DNA of 64,000 bases from a bacterium (GCA_030429345.1 JAUIFJ010000016.1:28840-92839); one strand, 5' to 3'; shown: positions 1-9,205, numbered from the stretch's first letter. Notes: generated by a model not told the origin, from the letters alone. Made by a program: numbers and translations.

Positions 1-7
1 TAGAATC

Positions 8-412
8 ATGGAGTACCGCGAAATAAGTGTTTGGGATTATCAAGATTGGGGTAATTTTCCGAAGGTGCTAGATATACATATGGCTCTTTGTAACAGTGAG
101 ATGGATACACTTAGAACAGAAATTGAAGTTAGGCTCAGTGCTAAAGTTGGAGATTTATTCAACGAATACCAAGATAGCACATCCTCATTACATGAAATAG
201 AGCTTTCATTAGAAGCTGATAAGAGTATACTTGTATTACCACCTGGAAACTTTGAAGTGATTAAAATTGCACAATTTAACTTTGAGGAGTTTATTGATAG
301 GCAGTTTAACGGCGATAGATGGCCATACTGGATAATAGTTACTTGTACGGCTAAATCGGAACAAGGACAACTGGAAGTCTCACGTAGCATTGAGCTAATA
401 CCCCAACTATAA
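8..412 (+). CDS. hypothetical protein
   Basis: This 134-residue reading frame opens with an ATG close to the window edge and ends at a TAA. The frame has no stop between its ATG and base 1, so the true start could lie outside the window. The product is acidic, soluble-looking and has no signal peptide, membrane segment or motif that I recognise. Its base composition matches the AT-rich secretion locus that follows, but it points away from it and is separated from it by about 230 bases in which I see nothing. No function is proposed. Confidence 0.5.
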   Translation: MEYREISVWDYQDWGNFPKVLDIHMALCNSEMDTLRTEIEVRLSAKVGDLFNEYQDSTSSLHEIELSLEADKSILVLPPGNFEVIKIAQFNFEEFIDRQFNGDRWPYWIIVTCTAKSEQGQLEVSRSIELIPQL

Positions 413-645
413 GATTTTTAAGGTGGCATCAATATGATTTCCATGATTTCACATTCATTTAAACTAGTGAAAATGTAGCTTCTGTCTTTAATCTGCAACG
501 GAAGTTCGTCAGAGTTGCTGTCTATAGATATGGGGATCCAGTATTCTGCCTCATTTGGACATCACAATGGAAGTATATGAGGCAGTTCCAGATCGTTCCG
601 GTATGAGTGTGAGCCTGTCAAAATGCTCAGTATTAGGGTACAAAT

Positions 646-1059
646 CTAGTCTCTAACTCGCTCTGAGATGCTGTTTCTTTTATCAGCGTGCCAAACATTG
701 AAGACGTTGTCTTTGTCAAAGTCAATTACTGAAGTTGCCAGGACCACAAAGTTCGTATCCGACGCGCTCTCCATACTGATAATATACCGTGCAGTCCCGT
801 TCTCCGTTACGAGCGTCTCCTGGCGAAAACCAATCTCATGTAAGTCCATGCTATAGCGATCGTGTTCCTGGTAGTAAGCCTTTTGCAAAGTGATGACTTG
901 TGCCAACATCAATTTCGCTTCCGCTGATTTGGCCTTGAAAATGACGCCGGAGTACTTAGGCAATGCAAGTACAACCAGGATCCCAATAATGATCAATACG
1001 ACAAGCATTTCAATTAGCGTGAAGCCGCGATCCGAGTGTCGCTTTGTTCCAAGAAGCAT
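646..1059 (-). CDS. type II secretion/type IV pilus pseudopilin, GspG-like
   Basis: This 137-residue protein has a class III prepilin leader: a short basic N-terminus (MLLGTKRHSDRG) then GFTLIEMLVVLIIIG, with predicted cleavage after the glycine and the conserved glutamate at +5. A single hydrophobic helix is followed by a polar region with spaced hydrophobic residues and a short globular end containing DFDKDN, reminiscent of the calcium-binding tail of major pseudopilins. It would be processed by a prepilin peptidase, which is not in this window, and assembled into a periplasmic pseudopilus. Its ATG overlaps the stop of the GspF-like gene by one base (TAATG), implying translational coupling at the end of the minus-strand operon. 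Confidence 0.88.
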   Translation of the reverse strand: MLLGTKRHSDRGFTLIEMLVVLIIIGILVVLALPKYSGVIFKAKSAEAKLMLAQVITLQKAYYQEHDRYSMDLHEIGFRQETLVTENGTARYIISMESASDTNFVVLATSVIDFDKDNVFNVWHADKRNSISERVRD

Positions 1060-2114
1060 TAGAAACCTCCTTGTGTAGACAATTCAAAGATGGGAAGATA
1101 AACTGCAATTAGGATGATCGCTACTACCATGCCGACACTGAGGATGATCATCGGTTCCAATGCGGCAAAGAAGCGTTCTGTCAACGATTCAATTTCCTCT
1201 TCCAACTGAGCACGTATCAGCACGATTCCGTCTGCCAGCTTTGAGCTGTCTTCGTGTGCAGCCAGAATCTGCGTGTAGTCAAGATGAAGAAAATGAAACT
1301 TGCTTAGCGATTCTGAAAGGCTGCGTCCCTGGACTAGGCCTTTTTTGAGGCTGCGATAGACTTTCTGTTCCAGGAAGCTACGACAACCATGACTTGTAAG
1401 AGTAAGTGCGTCATAAAGAGGTACGCCATTTCGCATAAGAAGACCCAGAAGCTGCAGATTGCGAATCAGGGATAGCCGCAGCAATGTATCGCCAAGCACT
1501 GGGAGTCTCAGCATTCCTTTCTCCCATAGGAGGGCAATCTTGCGATTGCGCCGGTAAAACTTCGAGAGGAAGAAGATCACGAGAATAAGCACTACGAAGA
1601 TCAGGAAGTTTTGTCGCAAGAATAAACTGCAGCTCAACAGCCACTGGGTAATCCAAGGCAATTCCAGCGACATAGTTCCAAAGATCTGTTCAAAGCGGGG
1701 CAAAAGGAAGAACAAGAGAAACAGTACTGTCAAAATCGTGATAGCCAGGATGATCATTGGGTAGAGCAGCAATGTGAAAAGCTTACTCTTCAGTTTCTGA
1801 CGTTCATAAAGATAGTGACTGACTTCTTGTACGGCATTGGCTAATCGGCCACTTTCTTCACCGGCACGGATTACACTTACGGTGTGACTTTCGAAGTACT
1901 GCGGAAACAACTCAAGGGATGAAGAGAAACGATGTCCACTGGCGACTCGATCATGGAGTCGTCGTAGAACACTAGAAAATCTTCGCGCTACTGAGCGTTT
2001 CAGACTATTCGAGCTCATTTCCAAAGCAGGTTGCAGAAGCACTCCACCCTTAAGGAGTGTGGCCAATTGGCGCATCAATCGAAGGACGTCTGCAGAGTTT
2101 CGATGCTTCCTCAC
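1059..2114 (-). CDS. type II secretion system inner-membrane platform protein F (GspF/PilC family)
   Basis: This 351-residue protein has the layout of GspF/PilC: a cytoplasmic helical T2SF domain (about residues 10-110, opening with LRLMRQLATLLKGG), a hydrophobic pair around 115-185, a second T2SF domain (about 210-310, with LRLSLIRNLQLLGLLMRNG) and a C-terminal membrane helix near 320-345. F proteins form the inner-membrane platform that couples the E ATPase to pseudopilus growth. The gene lies between two pseudopilin genes, five bases after the upstream one. Family assignment is firm; whether it serves secretion or a pilus is not decided by sequence. Confidence 0.92.
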   Translation of the reverse strand: MRKHRNSADVLRLMRQLATLLKGGVLLQPALEMSSNSLKRSVARRFSSVLRRLHDRVASGHRFSSSLELFPQYFESHTVSVIRAGEESGRLANAVQEVSHYLYERQKLKSKLFTLLLYPMIILAITILTVLFLLFFLLPRFEQIFGTMSLELPWITQWLLSCSLFLRQNFLIFVVLILVIFFLSKFYRRNRKIALLWEKGMLRLPVLGDTLLRLSLIRNLQLLGLLMRNGVPLYDALTLTSHGCRSFLEQKVYRSLKKGLVQGRSLSESLSKFHFLHLDYTQILAAHEDSSKLADGIVLIRAQLEEEIESLTERFFAALEPMIILSVGMVVAIILIAVYLPIFELSTQGGF

Positions 2115-2119
2115 TGGTT

Positions 2120-2692
2120 TCAGCTATCCTTACTTTGGATGCACTGATGTAGCCAATAGGGATACTTTGCATGCGGTGCAAAGCGGTGCTGCAAGTGAAG
2201 GGAGTCACGTCCAAGCGTGTTTGTGAACCAGGCCTGAAGGGATATCCCTTCCAAGAATAGAAAGGGTCTATTCCGTTTAGGTTGACTTAGATCGAATGCA
2301 GAATTGGGGGACAGGAAGACTTCTCGGGAGTTTCGCTGATCGAGAACGAGCAACATGACTTGCAGTGAGTCTAATACTTGTTTACGAAGTAGATTTTCTC
2401 CTAAGCGACTGGGTTCATGCTCCATGCCAGTGTAGTTTACAGTCCGGTCTGACCGAGGCAGATGAATGATGTACTTGTCAAATTGCAGAATTGAATGCCT
2501 TCTGGAAACGTCCTTCAGAAATGTGCGTTCGAATTCCAGAATCTCCGCGTCAAGTTGCTGACGAGTGTGCCAGTCATTGAAATACTTGAACTGGCTGGAA
2601 AGGAATAGCAACGTCAACAAAGTTACGAGAGTCCCAAGTGCAAGTGCAGTCAGAACCTCGGGAATTGTATATCCTGAATCAGCGTAATGCAT
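2120..2692 (-). CDS. pseudopilin-like protein (GspJ/PilW-like)
   Basis: The 190-residue product starts MHYADSG followed by YTIPEVLTALALGTLVTLL, which is a degenerate prepilin signal: glycine at -1, glutamate at +5, then a long hydrophobic helix. The rest is polar, as in minor pseudopilins such as GspJ or PilW. Those fold as larger beta-rich heads that cap the pseudopilus tip. The start overlaps the end of the upstream pseudopilin gene by 14 bases, so the genes are translated as a tight operon. The exact minor-pseudopilin class is an inference from size and order. Confidence 0.75.
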   Translation of the reverse strand: MHYADSGYTIPEVLTALALGTLVTLLTLLFLSSQFKYFNDWHTRQQLDAEILEFERTFLKDVSRRHSILQFDKYIIHLPRSDRTVNYTGMEHEPSRLGENLLRKQVLDSLQVMLLVLDQRNSREVFLSPNSAFDLSQPKRNRPFLFLEGISLQAWFTNTLGRDSLHLQHRFAPHAKYPYWLHQCIQSKDS

Positions 2693-3005
2693 GCGATCTA
2701 GTACTCTGAAGCGTAGAGTAGGCGAGTGAATCTTGGGTTAGCTCAACCGTGATCCTCCATTGGGCCTGTTGCCTGATAGCACTTGTACGTATGCGATTGT
2801 GATACGATCCTATTGAATCAGATACGAACAGCGACTCCAGTGCTTGCAGTTGAACCCGCTTGTCCTTAAGTGGGCGTTGGAAGCGCGAACTGTTTGCAAA
2901 ACTCCAGAAATGAAGGCTTACCAGTAGTAGAAAACCCACTAGAATCATCGAAACAAGGACTTCAGTCAAACTAAACCCAAGATCTTCACATTGAATTGAT
3001 CTCAT
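2679..3005 (-). CDS. minor pseudopilin (GspI/PilV-like)
   Basis: I chose the ATG at 3005, whose ATGA overlaps the TGA of the upstream gene; an alternative ATG lies five codons earlier (3020). The leader MRSIQCEDLG precedes FSLTEVLVSMILVGFLLLVS, a textbook class III prepilin signal with glutamate at +5. At 108 residues it is in the size range of GspI/PilV-type minor pseudopilins. It lies in the minus-strand operon between the PilX-like gene and the GspJ-like gene, as expected for proteins that form the pseudopilus tip complex. Confidence 0.78.
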   Translation of the reverse strand: MRSIQCEDLGFSLTEVLVSMILVGFLLLVSLHFWSFANSSRFQRPLKDKRVQLQALESLFVSDSIGSYHNRIRTSAIRQQAQWRITVELTQDSLAYSTLQSTRSHALR

Positions 3006-4207
3006 CTCTGTCGATTCCATAAGACGGATAATGGTGCATCACTGAACAGGGGGGGGAGTGGGAAATCTGGCGGCAGTTTCCTTCTGTCAATGCGAACTCG
3101 ATCCATATTATTGATGTAGTTGATTCGGTTTCTCTTCTGCAGTACTTCCGATGCACAGAGGAACCCCTTGATTTCGCCAACTACCTCCACTGGTGTATTT
3201 GACAAGATTCCACCCAGCATAGCCGAATGAGAAGAGAACAGTACGCCAACCGTTGAACTTCCATTTCCAATTGGGTGCTCGTAGCTGATTAACGCCCCCT
3301 CAATTGTGGAATGGTCGGAGACGGCGATCATGGGTTTTGGACTCGAACGCAAGGAATCATGAATAGTCAATGCAATGGACGGATAGACGAGAGTCGAATG
3401 ATCTTGGATTTGTATGCCTTCCTTGGATATCAATTCACCTTGCAGGCTGCAATGATCTTTTACAGTAATCTTGCCAGTAGCATATGCCACTACATCACGG
3501 ATATGAACTCTTCCCTGAAAAAAGACAGAATCAGTGCATAGTAGAGTCAGTCGGCAATTCAGTTCCTCGGTTCCTTCAATCCTGAGCGCACTTTCGGACC
3601 AAATGAACAGATCCTCCCGTGGAGACTCATCATCCAGAACTAGCGTTGTTGGGCCTCCAAAGAACGCGCATCGTGTCAGTTCAATCAGTGTGCTGACAAG
3701 AACGCGGTCTTGCTGGAATCTGCTATTGGAGCTAGGATTTTGTAGTTCTCTGTCGAATCGACGAAGAACTTCTCCAACTCGGCTTGAGTCGAAGACACCT
3801 GGTAGAGAAGCTTCAGAATCCAGGTGAATGTCTTCCTGGGGCCAGTTCTCGTAGCGTTCTTCTGGTTCCATGCGAAAGTCTTTTGTCGAGCACGCTATAA
3901 GACCGCTGATGGTGCTGCTTTCTTGAATGATGACCAGCGGCGATAGTTTGTGCAGCCTAAGTGCTCCTTTGAAGACATGGCTTGCCCATTGACCGATCAA
4001 GAAGACTCGTTGAGAATCCGAATCCACAGATTCCAGATACAAGCTTGGGTTGGACCCTGTATATGGAACCAATTGCTCCTCAGTGTAGATGGATTCTTCA
4101 TTCCAATCCACCCGCCCAATGCTCATGAGCGTTATGCCCACAAGCACAAAAAGAAGAATTGATGCAGTTAGAACGGATATCAATACATAGCCGAAAGGCT
4201 CGCGCAT
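3002..4207 (-). CDS. PilX/GspK-like membrane-anchored protein with beta-helix-like C-terminal half
   Basis: The frame is open further upstream, but ATG 4207 is preceded by AAAGG six bases away and leaves room for the divergent ATPase gene. That start gives MREPFG then YVLISVLTASILLFVLVGITLM, a short prepilin-like leader and hydrophobic helix without the usual +5 glutamate, as in GspK/PilX proteins. The 401-residue product continues with a long periplasmic region. Its second half has short repeating strands (SLQGELISKEGIQIQDHSTL, then SDHSTIEGALISYE), suggesting a right-handed beta-helix or bactofilin-like stack. It is first in the minus-strand operon. An eight-base G run (3049-3056) lies near the C-terminus. 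Role: probable pseudopilus tip or minor pilin; low certainty on family name. Confidence 0.65.
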   Translation of the reverse strand: MREPFGYVLISVLTASILLFVLVGITLMSIGRVDWNEESIYTEEQLVPYTGSNPSLYLESVDSDSQRVFLIGQWASHVFKGALRLHKLSPLVIIQESSTISGLIACSTKDFRMEPEERYENWPQEDIHLDSEASLPGVFDSSRVGEVLRRFDRELQNPSSNSRFQQDRVLVSTLIELTRCAFFGGPTTLVLDDESPREDLFIWSESALRIEGTEELNCRLTLLCTDSVFFQGRVHIRDVVAYATGKITVKDHCSLQGELISKEGIQIQDHSTLVYPSIALTIHDSLRSSPKPMIAVSDHSTIEGALISYEHPIGNGSSTVGVLFSSHSAMLGGILSNTPVEVVGEIKGFLCASEVLQKRNRINYINNMDRVRIDRRKLPPDFPLPPLFSDAPLSVLWNRQR

Positions 4208-4288
4208 GGCTTGCCTTTGCGCCATGATCGAATCTTCGTTCACATACCTTATGTTGTCTTGCATCAGATACCTAAGGCATTGTACCGA

Positions 4289-5335
4289 ATGTTCACACTG
4301 CACAACGTCAAAGTACTGTTTCAGGAAATTACTTCTCGGGCGCGGAAAGATCGTTGCAGTGACATTCATATTGAATGTTACAAGACTGAAGCCCGAATTC
4401 GAGTCCGCAAGGACGGTAGTCTTAGTGACCTTACGCGGTTCCCACTGCCAACTGTTCGCCAGCTCATCGGACATATCAAGGTACTCGCACGTTTGGATGT
4501 AGCCGAAAAACGGCTACCGCAGGATGGAAAGATTCGAACCGATGAAGGCCTTGATGTTCGCGTTTCTTCTGTTCCCTCCCTGCATGGCGAGAAGATCGTT
4601 TTGCGCCTCCTGGATACAGCATCAGTGACATACAGTCTAGACGCCATAGGGCTGGACAAGAAGCAGCAGACGATTGTGTCGGAAGCATTGAACGCACCGC
4701 AAGGACTTGTGCTTGTAACAGGACCAACGGGATCTGGGAAAACGACAACAATCTATGCCGCGCTACAGAGAATGAACAAGCCGGATGTAAACATTCTTAC
4801 GATTGAAGATCCTGTTGAATACGAGATTTCGGAGATCACCCAAACACAACTGAACGACGAGATTGGCTATACGTTTCCGAAAGCCTTACGAGCATTTTTG
4901 CGTCAAGATCCAGATGTCATTTTCGTAGGTGAAATTCGCGATGAGACGACAGCCCAAATCGCAATCCGCGCCGCACTGACGGGTCATCTTGTATTGAGCA
5001 CGCTTCATACGAATAGCGCGGTTGAGAGCATTACTCGTTTGCTGGACATGGGGGTTCAACCCTACCTCTTGGCCGCTACGCTTCGACTTGTTGTAGCGCA
5101 AAGACTCGTACGCCGGACACGGACAGGTACTGGGGAACAGGCTGGACGAATGGGTGTTTTCGAAATCCTTTCAGTATCGCAACGCATCCAGGATGCAATT
5201 CACCGACAGGCGGCCCCCGCTGAATTCCGCGCACTATTGAAGAGTGAACATTTTATTGATCTGCAAACAGCTGGAGAAGGACTGTTGGAACGTGGGTTGA
5301 CAACTCGTGAGGAATTGATCCGTGTATTGTCTTAG
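4289..5335 (+). CDS. type II secretion/type IV pilus assembly ATPase (GspE/PilB/PilT family)
   Basis: This 349-residue hexameric-motor ATPase has Walker A GPTGSGKTTT (about residues 145-154), the Asp-box region around LTIEDPVEY, Walker B with DPDVIFVGEIRD (about 207-218) and the His-box GHLVLSTLHTNSA. It lacks the long N1 domain that binds GspL in classical GspE and lacks the tetracysteine zinc module, so it is short for a GspE and nearer to PilT/PilB cores. The ATG at 4289 was chosen because it begins the N2-like fold (SDIHIE) and lies 82 bases from the divergent PilX-like start. It would power pseudopilus extension from the cytoplasm. Its stop overlaps the secretin start. Confidence 0.92.
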   Translation: MFTLHNVKVLFQEITSRARKDRCSDIHIECYKTEARIRVRKDGSLSDLTRFPLPTVRQLIGHIKVLARLDVAEKRLPQDGKIRTDEGLDVRVSSVPSLHGEKIVLRLLDTASVTYSLDAIGLDKKQQTIVSEALNAPQGLVLVTGPTGSGKTTTIYAALQRMNKPDVNILTIEDPVEYEISEITQTQLNDEIGYTFPKALRAFLRQDPDVIFVGEIRDETTAQIAIRAALTGHLVLSTLHTNSAVESITRLLDMGVQPYLLAATLRLVVAQRLVRRTRTGTGEQAGRMGVFEILSVSQRIQDAIHRQAAPAEFRALLKSEHFIDLQTAGEGLLERGLTTREELIRVLS

Positions 5336-7205
5336 AGTGATCGTCTTGCTCTTGCTGAGTTTGTATTCCTCGATGTGCGTGGCGAATACAATTGTTGATC
5401 CCCCAGAAGACGGTTATTGGCATGAGAAGATTGAGAAGATCTACTTCTCCAATGCACGTGTTGTGGATGTCCTACAGGGACTTGCCAAACAGTATAGTTT
5501 GAACTTAATCGCAGATCCTAGTCTTAGCGCAAATGTTAGTCTGTATCTCCATGATCTCAGCCCTTGGGAACTGATTGTTTTCTTGGCCAATGAGTATCCT
5601 ATCGACTTCCAATGGAGTGGCTCCATTCTTCACGCCAGGAGTTTGGATCGAAGCCTGAATAGTCAGGAAGTGGGCGGGGAGAACCTGACACTTTCAAGGC
5701 AAGATTCAACAGTGACCCTGCACGCAAAGGCAGTTCCCATAGAGCAGTTTTCAAGGCTTGTGGCGGATTCGCTAGAAATCAACTTAGTGTATACGCCTTC
5801 TCTCCAGGCATCAATCAGTGGCAGGCTAGTTAATCTTGAGCCAATACTTGCTGTGAGCTATTTGCTTGAATCAAATGGACTAGTCGTACAGCAACGGGAA
5901 AGAACCCTGTTTCTTGAACGTGCTGGCCCCGAGTATCGGCCCCGCAGACGACATTCAAGAAGTATCAGCTTGCAAGATACCCTGATTGGAATCCACATAC
6001 AGGATGCCGAAATAGGAGAAGTGTTAGGCGAGATTGCGGAACGAACGAAGACAGATCTTGTTATCTATTCGGCTCCTAGTGGCCGTATCACAATTTCTGC
6101 AGATAGCCTGAATGTCGAAGAGGCATTTTCATTGCTGTTTCAGAATACGGCACATACGTATAGGCGGAGTGGACAACGATACTTAGTTGGCGATTCAGGC
6201 ATGCAGAGCTTGGCAAGCTCGGAGCTGGTAGCCCTGGCACATATCAAGTCAGATCGCGCATTGGAAATGTTGCCACAGTCATTGACCAAGAATGCGGAAA
6301 TCCGCGAGATCAAGGAACACAACAGCTTGTTGGTTGTAGCAGAGAAGAATCTCGTAAGGCAGATACGGGAACACCTTGCAATGGTGGATAAGCGAGTGCC
6401 GCAAATTCTACTTGAAGCGATGGTGGTGGATTACAATCTCAATGATGATCGGATCTTCAAGATCGAAGCTGGTGTCGATGAAAGCCTGGGCAGCGAGCCA
6501 CTAAGCATGGGCTTCTATCCCTTCATCAGTGGCAAAGTCAGTAAAAGTGGCTTACAGCTCTATGGAGATGGTCTTTCAAATGCACTAAACACAAACATTG
6601 CCCAGTTGCCAGATAACTTCTATGCGACGATCAACATGATGAATCAAGTCGGCGCTGCAAATGTGCGAAGTAAACCCCACCTGGCCACATTGAATGGGCA
6701 TTCTGCCACCTTAACTGTGTCAACGACACAGTACTTTATCTTCGAAACAGAGACTGTTGTCCCCAATCAGGGAGGGGCAACCACACAAACCTCACAGAGA
6801 TTCGAACAGATCTCAGCAGATGTGAAACTGGAGATCACACCCTGGGTAAGCGCAGGCGGTGAAGTGACAGTGGAAATTACGCAAGAACTCTCGACACCTG
6901 TAGGTTCTTTCTCACCGGAAGTGCCTCCAACAATAAACTCTCGATCCATTACAAGTACAGTCAGACTTCAGGATGGCGAAACCATTGTACTTGGTGGTTT
7001 AATCACAGAAACTGACACGGACACTCAAAGTCGCTTCCCGATACTTGGTAGCCTGCCTTTCATCGGTAGATTTTTCCGGAATTCAACGACCAGTACTTCC
7101 ACGTCCGAGCTGGTAATCTATCTGACGCCTCAAGTCAATTTCGAATCCGAACTCGAGGTCGAGCCGGACTCGCTTCAGCTATTGCATGACAGCAGTGAAG
7201 ATTAA
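5322..7205 (+). CDS. type II/III secretion system secretin (GspD/PilQ family)
   Basis: A GTG start at 5322, overlapping the ATPase gene by 14 bases with AGGA upstream, gives a signal peptide (LRVIVLLLLSLYSSMCVA). The 627-residue protein carries secretin-and-TonB type short N-terminal domains (about residues 35-100 and 115-180), another N domain near 215-290, then the secretin core. The core shows PHLATLNGHSATLTV, LEITPWVSAGGEVTVEI and the family signature DGETIVLGGLI ... FPILGSLPFIGRFF. It would form the outer-membrane gated ring of the system. No pilotin or lipoprotein partner gene is visible nearby. Confidence 0.94.
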   Translation: MYCLRVIVLLLLSLYSSMCVANTIVDPPEDGYWHEKIEKIYFSNARVVDVLQGLAKQYSLNLIADPSLSANVSLYLHDLSPWELIVFLANEYPIDFQWSGSILHARSLDRSLNSQEVGGENLTLSRQDSTVTLHAKAVPIEQFSRLVADSLEINLVYTPSLQASISGRLVNLEPILAVSYLLESNGLVVQQRERTLFLERAGPEYRPRRRHSRSISLQDTLIGIHIQDAEIGEVLGEIAERTKTDLVIYSAPSGRITISADSLNVEEAFSLLFQNTAHTYRRSGQRYLVGDSGMQSLASSELVALAHIKSDRALEMLPQSLTKNAEIREIKEHNSLLVVAEKNLVRQIREHLAMVDKRVPQILLEAMVVDYNLNDDRIFKIEAGVDESLGSEPLSMGFYPFISGKVSKSGLQLYGDGLSNALNTNIAQLPDNFYATINMMNQVGAANVRSKPHLATLNGHSATLTVSTTQYFIFETETVVPNQGGATTQTSQRFEQISADVKLEITPWVSAGGEVTVEITQELSTPVGSFSPEVPPTINSRSITSTVRLQDGETIVLGGLITETDTDTQSRFPILGSLPFIGRFFRNSTTSTSTSELVIYLTPQVNFESELEVEPDSLQLLHDSSED

Positions 7206-8205
7206 TCTCCAGTACCCTCTTCGTCGCGTTCTGCGCATCGAACTTGGAAGAGAGGGTGTTACTCTGAATGCTTATGAACAGAGCATTCTTGGGTTTTCAT
7301 CCGAACCTCTTCTGAAGAGCGGTGCAATTGATTCCATTGAGCAGGCTACTTGGTCCTATCTTAACCGGGAGGATGCTTGCATCTGGGATCTGCAAGTGAT
7401 CCTGAATCCTCCCTATGTTCGACAGATCCTTTTAGCGCATGGTGACGAAGTTGATTTTGAGGAGATCGCGGAACACGTCGAGGAAATGACAGGCCTAAAA
7501 GTCTCGAAGCAGAATCTACTTTGGCGGAAGGCACCAAGCGAAGCAGAGCATTCTTACGAGTGTCTTGTACCCGACTTTGGCGAAATAGATAGACACTTGT
7601 CACAACAGTTTACAGAGCAGTTTAGCACAAGCCAGTTCTACTGTGGTAGTTCACTTGACATGGAAAGTGTGCATAGCAAGAAAGTGATGTTGCCACACAG
7701 TGCATACTTCGGCGATGTCGTTGACATGCTAACGAAGCATGCTTTCTTCCTATATGCTGCGCGTTGCTTTGGTGCGGTTGTTTCACTTGTCTTCATTCTT
7801 CTTGTCACAGCAAGTCTGATTGGTGTAACAAAGCATGTTTACGATCGCTTTCATCAGGCCAGCGATAGTATTCAACAGGAAATCCGCGATTTGGAGGAGT
7901 CTGTCGCTAATGCTGCCATGGCTGTTGACGCAAACAGTCAGTTGGGTAGGCATCGAAGTGGCTTCACACAATTGGCACAGGCAATCGAGATCTACATACC
8001 CAGCGAAGTACGACTTCGCAACCTGGAGTATACGCAGCAGACAAATCGTTTCAATTTGCTTGCCGAAACAAAGAATACACTTGCCGTGGCAGCAATTCTG
8101 GACTCTCTGAATGCGCATACTCGAATCGATTCCTGCCGAATGGTCTCTGCATTGTCAAAGAAGAATGGTCTCATTGAATTGACAATACAGGGTTGGATGC
8201 AATAG
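7186..8205 (+). CDS. PilM/PilN- or GspL-like inner-membrane assembly protein
   Basis: The 339-residue product has a cytoplasmic N-terminal half of about 195 residues, one clear membrane helix (about residues 197-220: YAARCFGAVVSLVFILLVTA), a coiled-coil-rich stretch (DSIQQEIRDLEESV) and a C-terminal ferredoxin-like region (EVRLRNLEYTQQTNRFNL...). That is the arrangement of GspL, or of a PilM-PilN fusion, which links the cytoplasmic ATPase to the periplasmic assembly proteins. The ATG lies 20 bases inside the secretin gene; a GTG three codons later is also possible. It is followed by PilO/GspM-like and PilP/GspC-like genes, which fits this role. Confidence 0.72.
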   Translation: MTAVKINLQYPLRRVLRIELGREGVTLNAYEQSILGFSSEPLLKSGAIDSIEQATWSYLNREDACIWDLQVILNPPYVRQILLAHGDEVDFEEIAEHVEEMTGLKVSKQNLLWRKAPSEAEHSYECLVPDFGEIDRHLSQQFTEQFSTSQFYCGSSLDMESVHSKKVMLPHSAYFGDVVDMLTKHAFFLYAARCFGAVVSLVFILLVTASLIGVTKHVYDRFHQASDSIQQEIRDLEESVANAAMAVDANSQLGRHRSGFTQLAQAIEIYIPSEVRLRNLEYTQQTNRFNLLAETKNTLAVAAILDSLNAHTRIDSCRMVSALSKKNGLIELTIQGWMQ

Positions 8206-8756
8206 TGAGCAGGCAAATCAGGAACTATCTGCGTGACTGGCAACCTTCGAAGATCCAGTTAGTTGTTTGTAGTGTTTTCTCTATCGTCCTCCTGACGGCT
8301 TGTATAAGGATTGCAGTATCAACTCTTCTTGCTCAGAGCTCCTCCTTCTTGGACACGATTCATCACAGTAAACAAGCCAATGAGCTGCATGAACAGCTTC
8401 AGAAGCTGTCAAATCAATTGAATCTGTATTCGAACATTCTGGATCAGGGCAAGAGTGCACCCTTTTTCCAAGAAGAAAGCACTGTCATCGGGTGGTTGTT
8501 CTCTCAATCGGCCAACCTTGGAATTGATAGCAATTTATCTGTACATCCTGGAAGCAAATATATAGAGAATGGTTACTGCTTTCAGACGTATACAATGCAA
8601 GGCAAGTCCGGATACAAAGAGCTAATGCAGTTCATTTCCCTCTTAGAGGTCGATGCCAGATTCTACTCTACACCAGAGGTTTCATTTCAGAGCTCGGTTG
8701 CTGGGCTGGCTATTTCATTTGATCTAACAGTACTTCATGGCGGATTGTGCAAATGA
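8193..8756 (+). CDS. PilO/GspM-like inner-membrane protein
   Basis: This 187-residue protein has a short cytoplasmic N-terminus, one membrane helix (about residues 22-45), a heptad-like helix (ANELHEQLQKLSNQLNLYSNIL) and a C-terminal alpha/beta domain. That is the shape of PilO or GspM, which pair with PilN/GspL in the inner membrane. The start is ambiguous: ATG 8193 overlaps the upstream gene by 13 bases and a GTG at 8205 forms a TAGTG junction with its stop. Assignment rests on topology and position rather than on a sequence signature. Confidence 0.66.
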   Translation: MDAIVSRQIRNYLRDWQPSKIQLVVCSVFSIVLLTACIRIAVSTLLAQSSSFLDTIHHSKQANELHEQLQKLSNQLNLYSNILDQGKSAPFFQEESTVIGWLFSQSANLGIDSNLSVHPGSKYIENGYCFQTYTMQGKSGYKELMQFISLLEVDARFYSTPEVSFQSSVAGLAISFDLTVLHGGLCK

Positions 8757-9205
8757 ATCGCAGGGCAGTTACCATTTTACTGAGTATTGTGGCATCGTTA
8801 ATCTGGTTCAAGGCAGGATGTCAGATCATTGATATTGGCGAACAAAGGATGGCACCAATTCATTCACCTGTCGTATCGAATGAGAAAGGTCCCCTGGACC
8901 TCCCGTATACGATGTACAGGTTCCACAGAGATCCATTTGATTTCAAGATGATCCGAGAAGTGCCACCTCAAGCAGCTGCAGGAAGTAAGTTAAAGCAGAA
9001 GGTTGTCAAACCTAAGTTGGAGCTACAGGGCGTTGTTCAAGGCCGCAACTCAGCAACAGCTTTGATAAGAACTCAGGATAGGGGTGCTCAAACGACAGTA
9101 GTTACTGTTGGTGATACGTTAGATGGCTTTGTTGTTCACACTATCTCTACAGACTCATTAGTACTTAAACAGCTAACGGACGGGCAGCTTGTTCGGATTC
9201 CGTAG
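8753..9205 (+). CDS. PilP/GspC-like periplasmic linker protein
   Basis: ATG 8753 overlaps the TGA of the previous gene (ATGA). The product has an N-terminal membrane anchor or signal helix (TILLSIVASLIWFKAG), a proline/charged linker and a compact C-terminal beta domain (LELQGVVQGRNSATALIRT ... VGDTLDGFVVHTISTDSLVL). This is the HR/PilP fold that in GspC and PilP contacts the N0 domain of the secretin. It closes the plus-strand operon. The 278 bases downstream hold no gene or clear terminator that I could identify. Confidence 0.72.
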   Translation: MNRRAVTILLSIVASLIWFKAGCQIIDIGEQRMAPIHSPVVSNEKGPLDLPYTMYRFHRDPFDFKMIREVPPQAAAGSKLKQKVVKPKLELQGVVQGRNSATALIRTQDRGAQTTVVTVGDTLDGFVVHTISTDSLVLKQLTDGQLVRIP

